Below are positions 1 to 18,657 of a DNA stretch of 64,000 bases, piece after piece. A program made the position numbers and the translations under genes. The stretch comes from Baylisascaris procyonis (taxonomy: Eukaryota; Nematoda; Chromadorea; Rhabditida; Ascarididae). The stretch spans positions 6,148,501 to 6,212,500 of the forward strand of contig JAZARR010000212.1 of NCBI GenBank assembly GCA_037389465.1, written 5' to 3'. The notes under the pieces were generated by a model that searched no databases, had not been told where the DNA came from, and was given only the letters and a program-made list of their open reading frames with translations. Each line of letters begins with the position of its first letter. The first letter of the stretch is position 1.

Positions 1-20
1 AGAAATTAATCTATTTTCAG

Positions 21-1265
21 ATGTATATAGCGTTGTTATCCTCTCACGCACTTTATTGGGCGATATGGCAATTCGTATTGTGTGTTGGGGATGAATGGCG
101 CAATTGTTCACTTTTTGGCCCTCCAATCACAACGCTCTTGCTTGTATTCCTTCTTTTCGAGGCGATCCTTTTCTCTATCTTTACGTTCGTTATGTTTGGC
201 ACACAGATCAGCTCGATTTGCAGCGACCAAACAACAATCGAATCCCTTAAAAAGGAACATGTCTCTTCTGGTGAGTTTAGCGTATCGTTTCTTCTATTCG
301 CTGCGTCTTGTAAGTTTGTCAGGTAGCATCCTTCATGTGCGTAAAATTGGTTCATTTCTTGTTTTCCCCGGCTTTCTTATATCTCCTGTTCTTTATTTAA
401 CCGCCAATGGAAGGGGGGGGGGGAAGGATATGAAGACCGCTTTGCAGACTTGCAGTCTTAGCTACAGGATTCATTCGTTAGGAGTTAGGAATGAATTGTT
501 AAAGTTGGCATGTTTTGTCATCCTTCGAGCTTAACATTTGAGAGAAGAAATTGAATGAAAAAATTCTCAAGTTTTAGCAATTATATAAGCACTAATTTAA
601 GATTTTTTTAAGTTTTCAAAAAATGCCTTTCACCATTTAAGAGTAGGGGTATTGATATTCTGTGAGACCTGTTTCAACGTTTTCTTTATCACCTGCGAAA
701 AACTTCATATAAAATTCGTTAATCTCCAAAAACCGACATCGTATTGCGCAAATATTTATTTGACCTTATTTTCTTTGGTTCTTTTGGTAATCTATCCACC
801 CCTAAAAACTTTATTGGTTAATTTTGGGGTTTTTCTTGATGCTCATTCGTTTAAAAATGCGAAATTTATGAATTATTTTGCTGTTCGAATTAATAGGAGT
901 GTTAGTAACCTTGGTAGGAATATGTTTTTTGTTAATTTAATTCGTATTTGCTTTGCATTTTATACCGATAAATATTGTTCCAAGTAAGGTTCACATAAGT
1001 GTTTGTTAGCTATAGGTAAGATTCAATTCTTCCGTGTTCATTTGCACCCCTTTCAACATATCAATAACAAAATTGTTTTAGCGCCGCTTTTACTTAGAAA
1101 GGTGCACTAATATTTTATTAGCCCGTTGAGAGATGTTTATTTGTTGAAGGACCAGACGGCTGGAAGAATGTGCAAATGATTTTCGGAGGTCCGTTCTCGT
1201 TGTCGTGGTTCAGTCCATTTGTGGCACCTTATGTGAGTAAACCCTCATTCGAATATTCGGTATGA
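21..1265 (+). CDS. DHHC palmitoyltransferase, zDHHC3/7-like (C-terminal part)
   Basis: Two exons (21-270 and 1150-1265) give the last 121 residues of a protein S-acyltransferase. This family attaches palmitate to cysteines of Golgi proteins. The first exon follows an ATTTTCAG acceptor and reads through a transmembrane segment starting MYIALLSSHAL, then DEWRNCSLFGPP, a second membrane segment, and FVMFGTQISSICSDQT. These closely match the region after the DHHC cysteine-rich domain of vertebrate zDHHC3/7. It ends at GTGAGT in phase 1. The second exon continues with GWKNVQMIFGGPFSLSW, the conserved C-terminal box. I read through a possible donor (GTGAGT at 1233) to a stop, giving a C-terminus of FEYSV; as I recall the vertebrate enzyme also ends in Tyr-x-Val. 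The DHHC domain itself would lie upstream of the window. Family assignment is firm; the exact last residues are less sure. Confidence 0.9.
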
Positions 1266-7589
<6,324 letters not shown>

Positions 7590-10500
7590 ATGCGCACTCT
7601 AACACAATCGACAGGAAAACGGCCACGATTCGTTGAACGACTCGTAGCACAATGGAAGCCGATCTGCTTGCTGAGCGAGCCGTTGTGTGTGCTCTTTCTC
7701 AGTTTGCTAATGCTACCCGAATATAACGAACGCACACGTATCTCCGAAAATGCGCTCTTACCTGCACTTGTTCAAGAGCACTTCACATACCCTGAACGTA
7801 TCGCTGCATTTGTGAAAGCTCTTCTTCATGAATCGTATGTTTTACATCCATTTTCATTTGCCATTCTTTTGTGCTATTTTTAATGCACTTATAACAGCTA
7901 GAAGCGAAATGCCTCACCTGTAGGACTTACTGAGTATACCAACCTCAATTTTCAGCTTGGATGGGCAATATTCCTAATTGGACGGGAGAGGAGCCAAGCT
8001 AACACAACGTAGCAGCCAATTCCTAACAAATACGATCAACAATTTAAGTAGAAATTCGCAATTTCGTGGCAGTTGGCTTTCAATAGATGATGAAAAATTC
8101 ATAGTGACACTCAGTGAATTTTAAAGGGCACCGAATTAGCTGAGCGGAATAAGCATTAATTATGAAACTGCTATCAGTTGATGATCATCGTCGCTTCACT
8201 TTTTTGTTCGAAGTCCAAAGTGGTCCGACACCCACGAAGCAACAGCGATCTGCAAAGTTGTTTTCTGCAACCACTTCTTCTGTTTTTATAACGGCAAATA
8301 TAGCGCCGTTCTTAGAAATGTTTTGTCTCATTGCAATCTATTTTCACTAAATTTGATAATTAAATGTTGGATAGATTGTGAGAAAATAAATGGAATATGC
8401 GAATTGCAAGGTTATTGACTATTTTCTATGTTTATTGTGGTTTTAATTTGTGCCATATGGGAGGATTTTTTTTTTAGTGATAAGGTGGATTATATCAAAA
8501 GACAGCTGGACTCATATGGAATTGCTGCTCACATGCAGACATTCGATGTACTGCTCCCAGGCTATGTTAGTTTTGAAATTGTTCATATTAGCCGTTCCTA
8601 TACCACTAGTGTACTTCATTTTTTATGTCTTCTTGTGACTTATGAAATTCTATTTGAGAATTGTAGTGCAGTCGATTGATTGACAGCGATGAAAAATATG
8701 AAATTCAGCTGAAGCATCGGCATGCATCGCTGGCCAATTAGTGACTTGCAAATTTCCGTTTAATTCGTTGGAATTAAAGTTAGAATGATGAATGTATTCA
8801 TATATGTTCCAAAAATGGGAAACAGCGACGCTTATCTGTATTCCACACTCAGTTCTGGAACACCACTGATTAGTTTCTAAGATGACATCCATCTCTTGTA
8901 GTGAAATAGTTTCCACGAAATGGGCCTTTGGATGTTTTTTTTTTTGTAAGGGAAGTGTTTTCAGAACTTTTCAGCACGGAACGTTTATGGCATTGTGCGC
9001 TCCGGTCGTTCGCCTTCTGTAGAATCGATCCTTATTGCAGTTTCTCTCGACGACGATTCATCGGGTGCAATTGCAACTGCTCTTGCCATCGCTACGCACT
9101 GCCGAGGTGAGCAATTTTAGTTTGTTTTAGGTGGTTTTGAAAATTTTCACATAATTCTATTAGCGGATGCAAATAAAACGTCGAAACGAAGGTGTTGGGA
9201 AAGTCGTTGTTTGTTCAACAAATGCACTGATTCGAATCAACGTATTCGAAGTTGAAGCATCTTCATTTTTGAATTGCAAGAATTGTTTGACCCTATTGTT
9301 TGATTTGTGCGGACAACAATTTGATTTATCTATCCTCAGGTAATTGGAGAATGCCGATATCACAAGTAGCGGATTCTTGTTAGGCGTTTCTAACTGCTGG
9401 GCTGAAGGAGGGAAAGCTGCGAGTTATTTAAATGGTTGTTTAGTCCGATAAAGGCTAATCAATCGTTGTGGCATAGTACAGGGTTAACAGTTAGTAGTTT
9501 TGACTAAGAATTGAGTAAGAAAAAGTTGATTGGGCTGCTGTACTAAGAAGGCTTTACGCAAGGTACAAACGCAAAGACACAAATGGAAAAAATGGGTACT
9601 AAGTAAGGTTCAAGGTATAGTTTGTGCGCTGTTTTGAAGCGAGTTGAACTATTTTTTAAGAAATTTGGCAGCATTTTCAATTTCAATCGGTTATTGCAGA
9701 GCAACTCTATTGGGCAAGGGATTTGATATTTGTTTTTGTGGAGAAGTCAGCAATTGGAATGCGCGCCTTTCTTGACGCTTATCACGCACGTCAACATCGC
9801 TTTATTCGTGCTGATCGACTTAAAAGCCATTCGGGTGCGATCGTTGGCGCTTTTGTGCCAAAAACCTCAGGAAGCAATTTCTCGACGATGAACATCGAGC
9901 TGAATATGCTCAATGGTCAGCTGCCGAATCTCGATTTGGTTAATCTTATGGTTCGACTTGCTGACAAATTCGCATTGGTGCCTACTATATACGAGAGCAG
10001 TGAATACTCGACGTGGTCGGGCATCGCCGAAATCGCCGCCAGGGGTGCTATCGTACAGGTATACTATCCTACTTCTTTAATGAGTATAGATAGCAGAGGT
10101 TACAGTCATTTGGGTCGATCGCCGCGCGTAGGTTTTCTTCTGGTATTTACTCTCGCGTCGAAATGGGCCTCATTTCGCTTGCAGCATTTTGTTTTGCTTC
10201 GATTCTGAAGCTATGCGTTTTTTTTTTTCGTTCTTGCGAACGTTTTCTTTAAAATAACGAATACGGAAGCACAGTGAAAAAAAAACGAAAGGGATTTGAC
10301 ATATGAAGTTCATTTTTATCTATCAAATTCTCCAGCAATTTTCTTTCATAGTTGTCCTTTATACTATGAATAACTTGAGCTTTTTCTATATTTTCCTCGC
10401 TTCTGTTGTGCAAAAATCTATCGACGAGCATTATTTTTATGCGAAATGAGAATGCTGTCTGAATAGGTAGTGGTGGTGGAGGACTGTGTATAACAAAATC

Positions 10501-13500
10501 ATTCACAAACTTTTTAAACTGAGTGAATATGGGTGCTACATTATAGGTGCTTTCCTAATGTATAACTTTTTAGCGCCAATGTTTTTTTTATGCTATCAGT
10601 AACTAGGAGAGGACGGTTTTCGCCGCTTTTTCCAAACGGGGATTTAAAGTAGTTTACAAATTTTTAGGGCGTTTTGCAGCCAATTGTGCATTCACCAGTG
10701 ATGTTTATGTATGATTATGTAAGAAAGCTTTGCTTAGGCATTCATAAACGATGAAGGTCTTCATAGTGTTTTCTCGCTCTATGCGATTCAAGGTGTGAGT
10801 ATCCACGTTAAAAGCGATCGAGAGGAGGGGATTTCATTTTTGGAATTCGCGCGTATTTGTGAAGGCGCACTCAGGTTGTTTTCATTCTTCTATCCTTATT
10901 GTTCAAATGAGGCGAAATGGCTTTCATTCAGTTTATTTCCATCGTTTTTATTTCGATAATTCATCATGCTAGTTGGATGGATTCGTTGTATTGAAACAGT
11001 GTTGCTGTTTTTTGACTTTTCAAGTGTGTGAAAATTTTTTATTAGAGGATTTTCTACAATAGGTTTTCGAGAAATTTGGTTGCTAGCAATCAGAAGTAGT
11101 ATCAGGCTTGAATTGTTCCTTTTTCCTCAGTCACTTCACTTAGATCACTTAGAAGTCGATAATCAACGAGCTGTCCCTATCACAGCAGACATTCCCGTGA
11201 TAACCTTTCGCTTGATACCCTTCCATAACGATCTGTCTACTGCTTTTCTTCTCCATGTTGTTCCTACGTTTGTCTTGAGAAAGTCTTCCCATCTGCGTGG
11301 TGGCCTTCCTCTGGGTCGTTTGCGATCTCTTCGATACCAATGCAGTATTCTAGCACTCCACCTATTGTCATCTCTGCGTGCAACATGGCGGGCCCAGCGT
11401 AGTTTATTTGACCTGTATTCAATTACTAAGTCCTTCAGCAATATTCTTTCCCTTATCACTTCGTTTTTCACTTTATCGCGGAGCGATATTCCGATCATCG
11501 TTCTTCTCAATATTAACGAATATTATCCCATAATACCGTTTACTTTTCCCTAGAGGATATTAATAGATTTTTAGAGGGTGTGCGAAGAGCTAATTAAAAT
11601 TTCTTGAGGGTATCATTATTGTATAAGTGATATCCTTTCACTTTTTAAAAATCCAAGAGTAATGCTTTCGTTACGTTCCATGAGTATCTCGATTCATGAA
11701 AAAATGCACCAAAGTGGTGTGTTGATTGTTTTGAGATGCCTTTAATATTTAATGGCTTGATTGTTACCGTCGCAGTTTATTGCCTTGTGATTTCGTTTAG
11801 CGCTGATCCACTATAGCGTCTTCAATAATGCTGTCGACTTGCATAAAGACAGCATTGCATTCATTTCATTTCGGTGAATTGAATGGAAAAAGCCTTCTGG
11901 GCAATTGGTGAGCAGAGCATCAGAGCAGTGGCCCCATCTTTCTGTTCTTCTAGACGACAGTTCAAGGGACGAAATGAGTGGTTCTGCGCATGAAGCCCAA
12001 AATGTTTAATATAGTGTGACGTAATCGGAATAAATTCTTGTTTGCCTTTAGAGTTTTATTTTTATTTTTCAGGTCTTTGAATAACATCCTTGAGAAATTT
12101 CATCAGTCATATTTTTTGTATATATTGCCACATCCGAAGCGCTTCATCTCGGTTGCTTACTATATGCCATCCATTGGTATTTTGCTATTGCCATTAGTTG
12201 TTCTCGTAAGTTCTCATCTCTTCTTTTTTATAAAATTATTTTTATTGATTGGAATACGAACGTCTACCAGCAGAATTGCCGGATACATATTAATCCTCAC
12301 TTGTTGGATTCAAATGTGTTTTCAATTAGAGGCAATGGCAGTTGTGCGTTGACAGATTTTGATGACGAAGATAAATTGCGTGGACCTTGTTGGAGATGCT
12401 TTGCGATCTCCTGTTCTCTAACGAAAAGCTAAAGATAAGCGTTATCAAAATTTCTTCTACGAACCGGCTGGTTTGCAAATGAAAAAACTTAGCACCCAAA
12501 TTTATGCACTAAAATTCACCCATCGAAGAGGGCTGCATTGAAAGGGAGAGAAGGAGTATTTAGTAAGCGGTTTGTATCATTGTCGCTGCGGAGAGAGTTT
12601 CGATGGAAAGAAACGTAAAATGAGCGACGCGTTTTCACTAAAAGCATAACCAAAGGGTGTTTATTGTTTTGTGATTGAGTTTCGGCTTCAAATAAATATT
12701 CCCTTTCAAATACTAGTCTAATGCTTACTATGAGGATTCGAATAAGATATCTACTAACATTCAGTATGGCTCAACCATCTTATTCTATCATAAATCAAAA
12801 GCCATATTTTGAGTCGTTATGTACCCATCGCTATAATGTTTTAACCCACTTAACTATCATCTAGTCACACTTCATCCTGAGACACATATAGAGCGTTGTG
12901 ATTGTTGCAGGCATTGCGTGAGTGGTTTGCAATGGCGCATTTCCGTTTATCGAATTCCTATCTTATATTACATTTGATTGGATTACTCACTTATATTATT
13001 TCGACGGAGCTGAGCCTATGTTCTCTCCATTCGTTCACTGCACCTCTCTCACTGTTGCTGATATTAATCCCCTATTACTTTGCTTTTCCGTTGTTCGTTT
13101 TCTTTTTTTTTTCGGAGTTTCCAAATTGTCATCTGTTACCATTCTTACCTTGATTGTAAGCCTTGGCAGCAGTCCACTGTTCAGAAAGAAAAGCTTCTGT
13201 GAACTAGAGAGAGGGATACTTTCCGTTCACTGTGGGAAAAGATAGTCGATTTAGGAATGTAAACGTGATCATATTCGCAGCATTCACGTAAAGTCGATTT
13301 AAGTAGAGCTGATAGTAGTTTTACTAGTAGTACTTTGTTCTTCGTTTGCGGAAAAACCTATATGAATGATGATAGTCATCAATCAGAAATGCAGTAAGAA
13401 AAAGATCTACCATCCTTGCGTGATGTTTCATTGCTAAAGGTAGCTGTACGAATAGTTTATTCATATTTGAAGTGGGTACGTATTGATCAGCTTAATAACG

Positions 13501-14806
13501 ATATAGGAATTGAGAATTGTGTTGCTGGTAGATGAGTAGGTTAGACTAATCTAGCAATAGATCAACATAATTGCCTATGGTAAGTTTGTTTTGAATTTTA
13601 GTGGTAAACTGGGCGAAGGCGTTTACGGTTATTTCTGATCTTAGAAATTGAAACGAGTTAGAAAAGTTTCTCTCACCAAGTGTTATCTGCCGTCATTTTC
13701 GCTTTCGTATTTTGATGCCATAGCTTTTCAAAAAGGAACAACAAAGTGTTTCCGGAACGTTTCATTATGCACTGTAATCTACAACACATAAAATTCACTT
13801 GTTGTTTATTAGTGAAGAAATGTCAGATGTTTATCAGTAAGCAAAGCAAGAAAATTGTCAATGTTTCAAGCAGTGATTCTCAAATTGACGACTATGGTTA
13901 ATTTCAGGCATCAACAGTTTGAAATGTCAACACGCTTCGTTTTCTACATTGAATTCTGTCTTATATTTGGCTCACTTGCGCTATTGAATTTCTCGTTGGC
14001 GCTAATTATTTCGCTCATTTCAATGCCTTTTATTCTTGTTTTCACTCTTCTGGCTAATTCGAGGTAGGATATTTCGATTTCCCGCTGTGATAATGTTCGC
14101 TTTCGAGGTCAAGATTTGACTAATTTAGCTCATTAAGGAATTGGATGATTGTGCGGTATAGGCCTGTCGGATGCTTACGGTTGTAGTTAACCACTTTTAA
14201 TCGTCACTCTGTGTGTGTTTGTCTGTGTCGGTCTACTGGTATGTTTAATCAGCGTACAGCCAAGCAGCCTAGCTAGTTAGTGTGCTAACGAGATTTGCAT
14301 ATTAAATAAAATTTCAAGCCGATATTTCCTCGAAATGCCATTCAGCCAAATCGATATAATAATTGTGTTGCGCATATTTGTTTTGAGGGAGGTGGGGAAG
14401 AAGGAAAAAAGGCGTTTTACGAATGTTTATGTAAAACTGTTGCTAGCGCAAAACCAATCCGTTGTGCTGAATGTGATTACTCAAATAAAATAGATTGCTA
14501 GCATTTTTATCGCTCTTGTCATGGTTAATTTCTAGGGTACTCAATGAAAAAATATGAAAGTTTTATTGCAGAAGAGGGAAGCAGTTAAAGGCTCTATTTG
14601 GATTTGCGACTCATCCATTGGTTGTGTTCGTTCTGTGCAAGTCAATACTCGTCGGTTTCGATAAGAGCATTCTTGAAAACACTCTCGAAACTGCGAACCG
14701 CTTGTTGCGCTCACATATGCTTCTCGATAGTTTTCTCTATCCGTTTATTCTTGTTCTCCTTGTACCTCTTTGGAATATCTTTATGCATATTGCAACTGCT
14801 GAATGA
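7590..14806 (+). CDS. GPAA1: GPI transamidase component GPAA1 (GAA1)
   Basis: GPAA1 is an ER multi-pass subunit of GPI transamidase, the complex that cleaves a C-terminal signal and attaches a GPI anchor. Nine exons join in phase: 7590-7834, 8478-8565, 8965-9106, 9700-10058, 10738-10874, 12073-12205, 12911 to about 13140 (donor unclear), 13908-14063 and 14572-14806. Total length is about 570 residues, close to the family's roughly 600. A first membrane segment (about residues 27-47) is followed by YNERTRISENALLPAL. The lumenal M28-peptidase-like domain includes NVYGIVRSGR, QLYWARDLIFVFVE and NGQLPNLDLVNL (about residue 230). Next come FHQSYFLYILPHPKRFISV, several membrane helices, and a final helix ending PLWNIFMHIATAE. 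The ATG gives the expected short N-terminus. PIGU, a partner subunit, lies downstream on the same strand. A retrotransposon remnant sits antisense in the 10875-12072 intron. Confidence 0.93.
11163..11513 (-). mobile_element. Remnant of RTE-like non-LTR retrotransposon (reverse transcriptase C-terminal tail)
   Basis: A minus-strand open frame of about 115 residues has the pattern seen at the C-terminus of RTE-type reverse transcriptases: RTMIGISLRDKVKNE, then LRWARHVARRDDNRW, then KRPRGRPPRRWEDF. The upstream sequence has stops in this frame. Neither the polymerase domain nor the endonuclease is visible nearby, so this is a 5'-truncated, dead copy. It lies in an intron of GPAA1, antisense to the gene. 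Family naming rests on the GRPPxRW tail motif and is inference at the clade level. Confidence 0.8.
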
Positions 14807-16908
14807 TTTCGAGCTGATAGGGACCTTACCGCAAAAAAATCTTTCTTTCTCATCCCATCCCCTTCCACCCCTCACTGATTTCTGGAACACTCCACGGTTC
14901 ATTGTTTTTGGTCGGGATTTGTGACTTACGGCTTTGGACCGAAATGTGCAGCTTGTTTTATTGTCTTCATTTTGTGGCCGAGTGATTGGCATGTTGCCAG
15001 AAATCACATTTTCTACAGTGAAATTGGAATCAGGACAGTAGAATAACGCAGAGTGGTTTTATTTGGATGATAATGAGCTTGAGTTTGCTTAGAAATTTTT
15101 GCGTTTTCGGTTCGTTTTTCTTGGTTTCCTAAAATCCGTGCTTTCCAGTGTTTCCTTGCCTCCTTATTATGGGTTTTCCCTGCAAATCTCGGAATCTACA
15201 ACTGCTACTTCGATCTTTTCGCCTTTCTTTTCTACCTTAACTGGATGAGTTTAAGAGACAAGGGTTACAGGGCCATCCATATTTGAGTCAGTATACTTTT
15301 GAGTTGTAATCCTCTAAGCCGGTGTATACTTCTGCAGTGCAGACTGCTTCAATAGACTTACGAATTAGCGTGAGGAACGTCTAGGGTTGAATATATTCTC
15401 GCCGCTCATGTGAAACTCGGAAATAAACCTGAGAAATTTTCTTCGAAAGCAAGGTTGGCATGACATGTTTCAAAGACTCCATGTAAGGTTTCAGGTGATC
15501 CCGTTTCAGTTTCATATTTTGTTGTTATAAACTCTGCTTTATTTCCGGTGTTGTTTGAACCCTGAATTAGTAAGGCTTATGTATTTGAAGTTTGATCTCT
15601 TTTCGATTCGAAGTTGTTTTCTGAAGCTTTGTTGAGGCTGATTCTTGGTTGTTTACATGTTCCGATGTGTAACCACAGTAAATGGCTTGAATTATTTGTG
15701 TTGTGATTTTAAATACTGTTTGCTGGATACAACGCTGCTGTATAGGTGGCATATTTTATTGCGTTCAACAGCTTAATTCATATTTTTCGACGTGGATTCT
15801 TCACGCATTTTATTTTCCCGAGAATTCATTGATATGAGCTGCAGCTACGAGAGCATTAGGAAGACGAATGTGAGTATACCTAGCCCCAAGAAGTGTAGCA
15901 GTTGTGGATAGTCCCGTCTCTCTGTTCACAGCTTTAAGCGAGTGGTTGGTGAGGGAATATTTTAAAATGCGGTCTTAACATAGTGTTCCAAGGCTAAGTT
16001 TTTGTGAAATTTACATATATTTCTGTGTAATGATGCATATTGCCTATCACATATGTGCAATTACGTATATTATCTATATCCATTCGCCACTCCTATCACT
16101 TTGAATGTGTGTGGCGGTTTGAGTCTGTTTGCATATATTTAATTTAGGATCCTTTTCAGTTAATAACTCCAAAACTGAGGTAATGGAATTTGATGCGAAT
16201 GGTCCTTATTTAATTATTCTAAAATCAAGTCTCGCTTCGAACAGTTCTGAAGAATTGTGAATGCGTGAATTTTGTTCATCTTTGCACCACAGTTAAGCTA
16301 ATTCCAGAAATGTGAATACGCAATGCTTTTCGCATATCGAACGAAGCACATCTTGACTATTGAGGTGGTATTTTGATGGGATCGGATTCGCTACAACGCA
16401 TATTCGGTTGTTATGCATTTTTCCGCTCAGATTTTGGCTCTCTTTCTCCCCTCCCCTACCCTATTTTTCTTTGCAAATGGATTCTCTATGAATGCTAATG
16501 TTTGCGTTATTGGTGCATTTCGTTGAGCGGTGAATTATCATCACATCGCTTTACGTTATCTTCTGAGAAAGTGAAGTTTTATCATTAAATTAGTTTATTC
16601 ACAAAATATGAGCTACTTTCTGTATCGCTAAAGATTCACTGAGGGATTTAGTTGTATGGGTGGTCGGTCATTTTACGATCTTTAACAACGGGGTGGTCTA
16701 AATGGTAAAGGTGCGGGATGTGTGGTCTTCGTGGAAGAAATTTGGAAGACAAGTATGGGTTGCGTTTTGTATGAGCATTCGTCTATCGATGATTAAAAAT
16801 ATGGGTGGCCTGCGTTCGTGGAGTGTCGAAGAAGATTGATTCCTTTTGTTGAAAATGTTGGAGAGGAAGTGTGGGTGATCGTATAGCCAATATAAGAAAG
16901 AAACGCTT

Positions 16909-16952
<44 letters not shown>

Positions 16953-18657
16953 TTGCTTTTTATACTCCACAATTGAGCTGTGAAGGAGATTATATTCATA
17001 AACAATCGGACCATCTCTTAAATTCTTTCTTGTATGCTAACAAATATTGTATGTCGGTATTATCCCTCTCGGCTTTTGTTGAGTAAGTTTTGTCGACTTA
17101 AGCATCGAAACTTAATTCGGAGGCTGCTATGACATGCAAAAAGGTGTTGCACGTTTTTATCAACGCCCCTCTTCATCTAACCTTTCTCTCTCCCCGCCCC
17201 CTACCTTGACACCTTAATTCCTCCTAACATATCTCCATATTACTTTGAACTTTAGTTTAGGCGTTTAGACTTCGCTAGTCATACCTATGTAAGCGCCATT
17301 CTCGTCCACTGATGCAGTACCTTAACAATCAAATATTTAACAACTCATATCATGGGTTGTGGAAGATGGATTAAATGTAATTAGATGGAAGTATATCAAG
17401 ACTAAAGCTCAGGCTTATTCACTAGAAAACGACGAGCGCAACCTTCCCCATCCAGTCTTTTTATTTGCGGTACGTACATATGTATTGTTTTTATTCCGAG
17501 AGGTATGCTTCTTTTTTTTCAATTTTGATGACGCATCCGAATTAAACTACAAAATCATGTTGTGTGCGGGTATTGTGATGTATCGGTATGTCTAGAATAG
17601 ATCAAAAGTAACTACTTTTTATAGTTTTCTTATGGGCGATGGGTGAAATTAATAACAATATAAGCATCGAGTCTGTGGTCCTTGCAAATATATGCGTCAT
17701 GCCTATTTTTGAAAAACATCTGTTCATAGCCGAAATTCTTATGCAAATTTTTTTCTTTGGGAAACTCATCTGAGTGGTTTAGCTTTCTTTTCATACGACC
17801 GCCCATTCTCTCTCCCCCCCCCCCTTTTTTCCTATGTAAAGAGATTGAAACTGTAGCAAGAACGATTTTTCTAAGCGCCTACGGAGTAAGCCTATGCCGC
17901 ACGGGTAAGGAAATGATTAAGGTCGTCTCGCCCAGTGGCGACAGTGATGACTCGTCCATCCGATTGCACGAATTTGCCGATCGTTGCGTATCCTGAGATA
18001 AAGGACATTGTCCCCATTCCTCCTCACATACTTTAGCCTAACTTCGACTGCTTCAACCTTCATAGAAATGAATCGTTGCAGGGGTCGACACTGCCTTCTT
18101 GCTGGGATCCCCAGTTATTTCAGAGGTCGTCATATACCCCACTTCAGGCATTTATTGGTTTGGTGGACGGGTGCGGTGCTATTGGTGAAGGGACGTTAAT
18201 AGGTTCCAAAAAATATTTCCCCCAGCTCGGAGAATTTAACAAATTTAACCAGACCATATGCTAAACCAACGCTGCTCTTTGCATTGGTTCGGCCTTAGAA
18301 GCAGTGTTTGCTTATTTCTGTACTTAATGACATGGATGTGTTATGCTATCTGCTCGCAGACTTTGGTGAATTCGTTACCGTTTGTTGGTATCGGTGTTTT
18401 AGTGAACGTCGTCGAATGAGCAATCAATGCAGTCGCTGAGAAGAGGACAATTCCTTGCAAGATTACCGTAAGTTTGTTTTCATTGTTTTTAGTTCCAATA
18501 CCAACACAACTACCGTAATTAATTGGAGTGTTCGGGGATAGTGTAGAGAAATATTCGTAATGGCGAGTGGGAAGTTGGGTAAACATAACAGCAACTTGCA
18601 CACAAAAAGTCGCTTATTATGAGCGTCTAAAGCAACAGCTTTTGGCATGATCCATTG
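14807..18657. other. Spacer between GPAA1 and PIGU
   Basis: About 3.85 kb separate the GPAA1 stop from the first PIGU codon. The stretch contains a (GA)n array, an AATAAA at about 15421 that could serve GPAA1 polyadenylation, and C-rich runs near 17810-17830. TTTTTAG at about 18490 is a possible splice or trans-splice acceptor ahead of PIGU. No additional exon matching a known family was seen. Confidence 0.6.
16912..16949. repeat. (GA)n microsatellite
   Basis: A run of about 19 GA dinucleotides between CTTTA and GCTTTTGC. The Arg-Glu and Leu-Ser frames across it are artefacts. Confidence 0.95.

Noticed and set aside
82..534. A 150-codon + frame at the window start
   Set aside because: It overlaps the DHHC palmitoyltransferase exon in another frame; the exon frame matches a known family and this one does not.
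16688..16765. Plus-strand TGGTCTAAATGG resembling a tRNA A box
   Set aside because: No B box at the right distance and no cloverleaf could be drawn.
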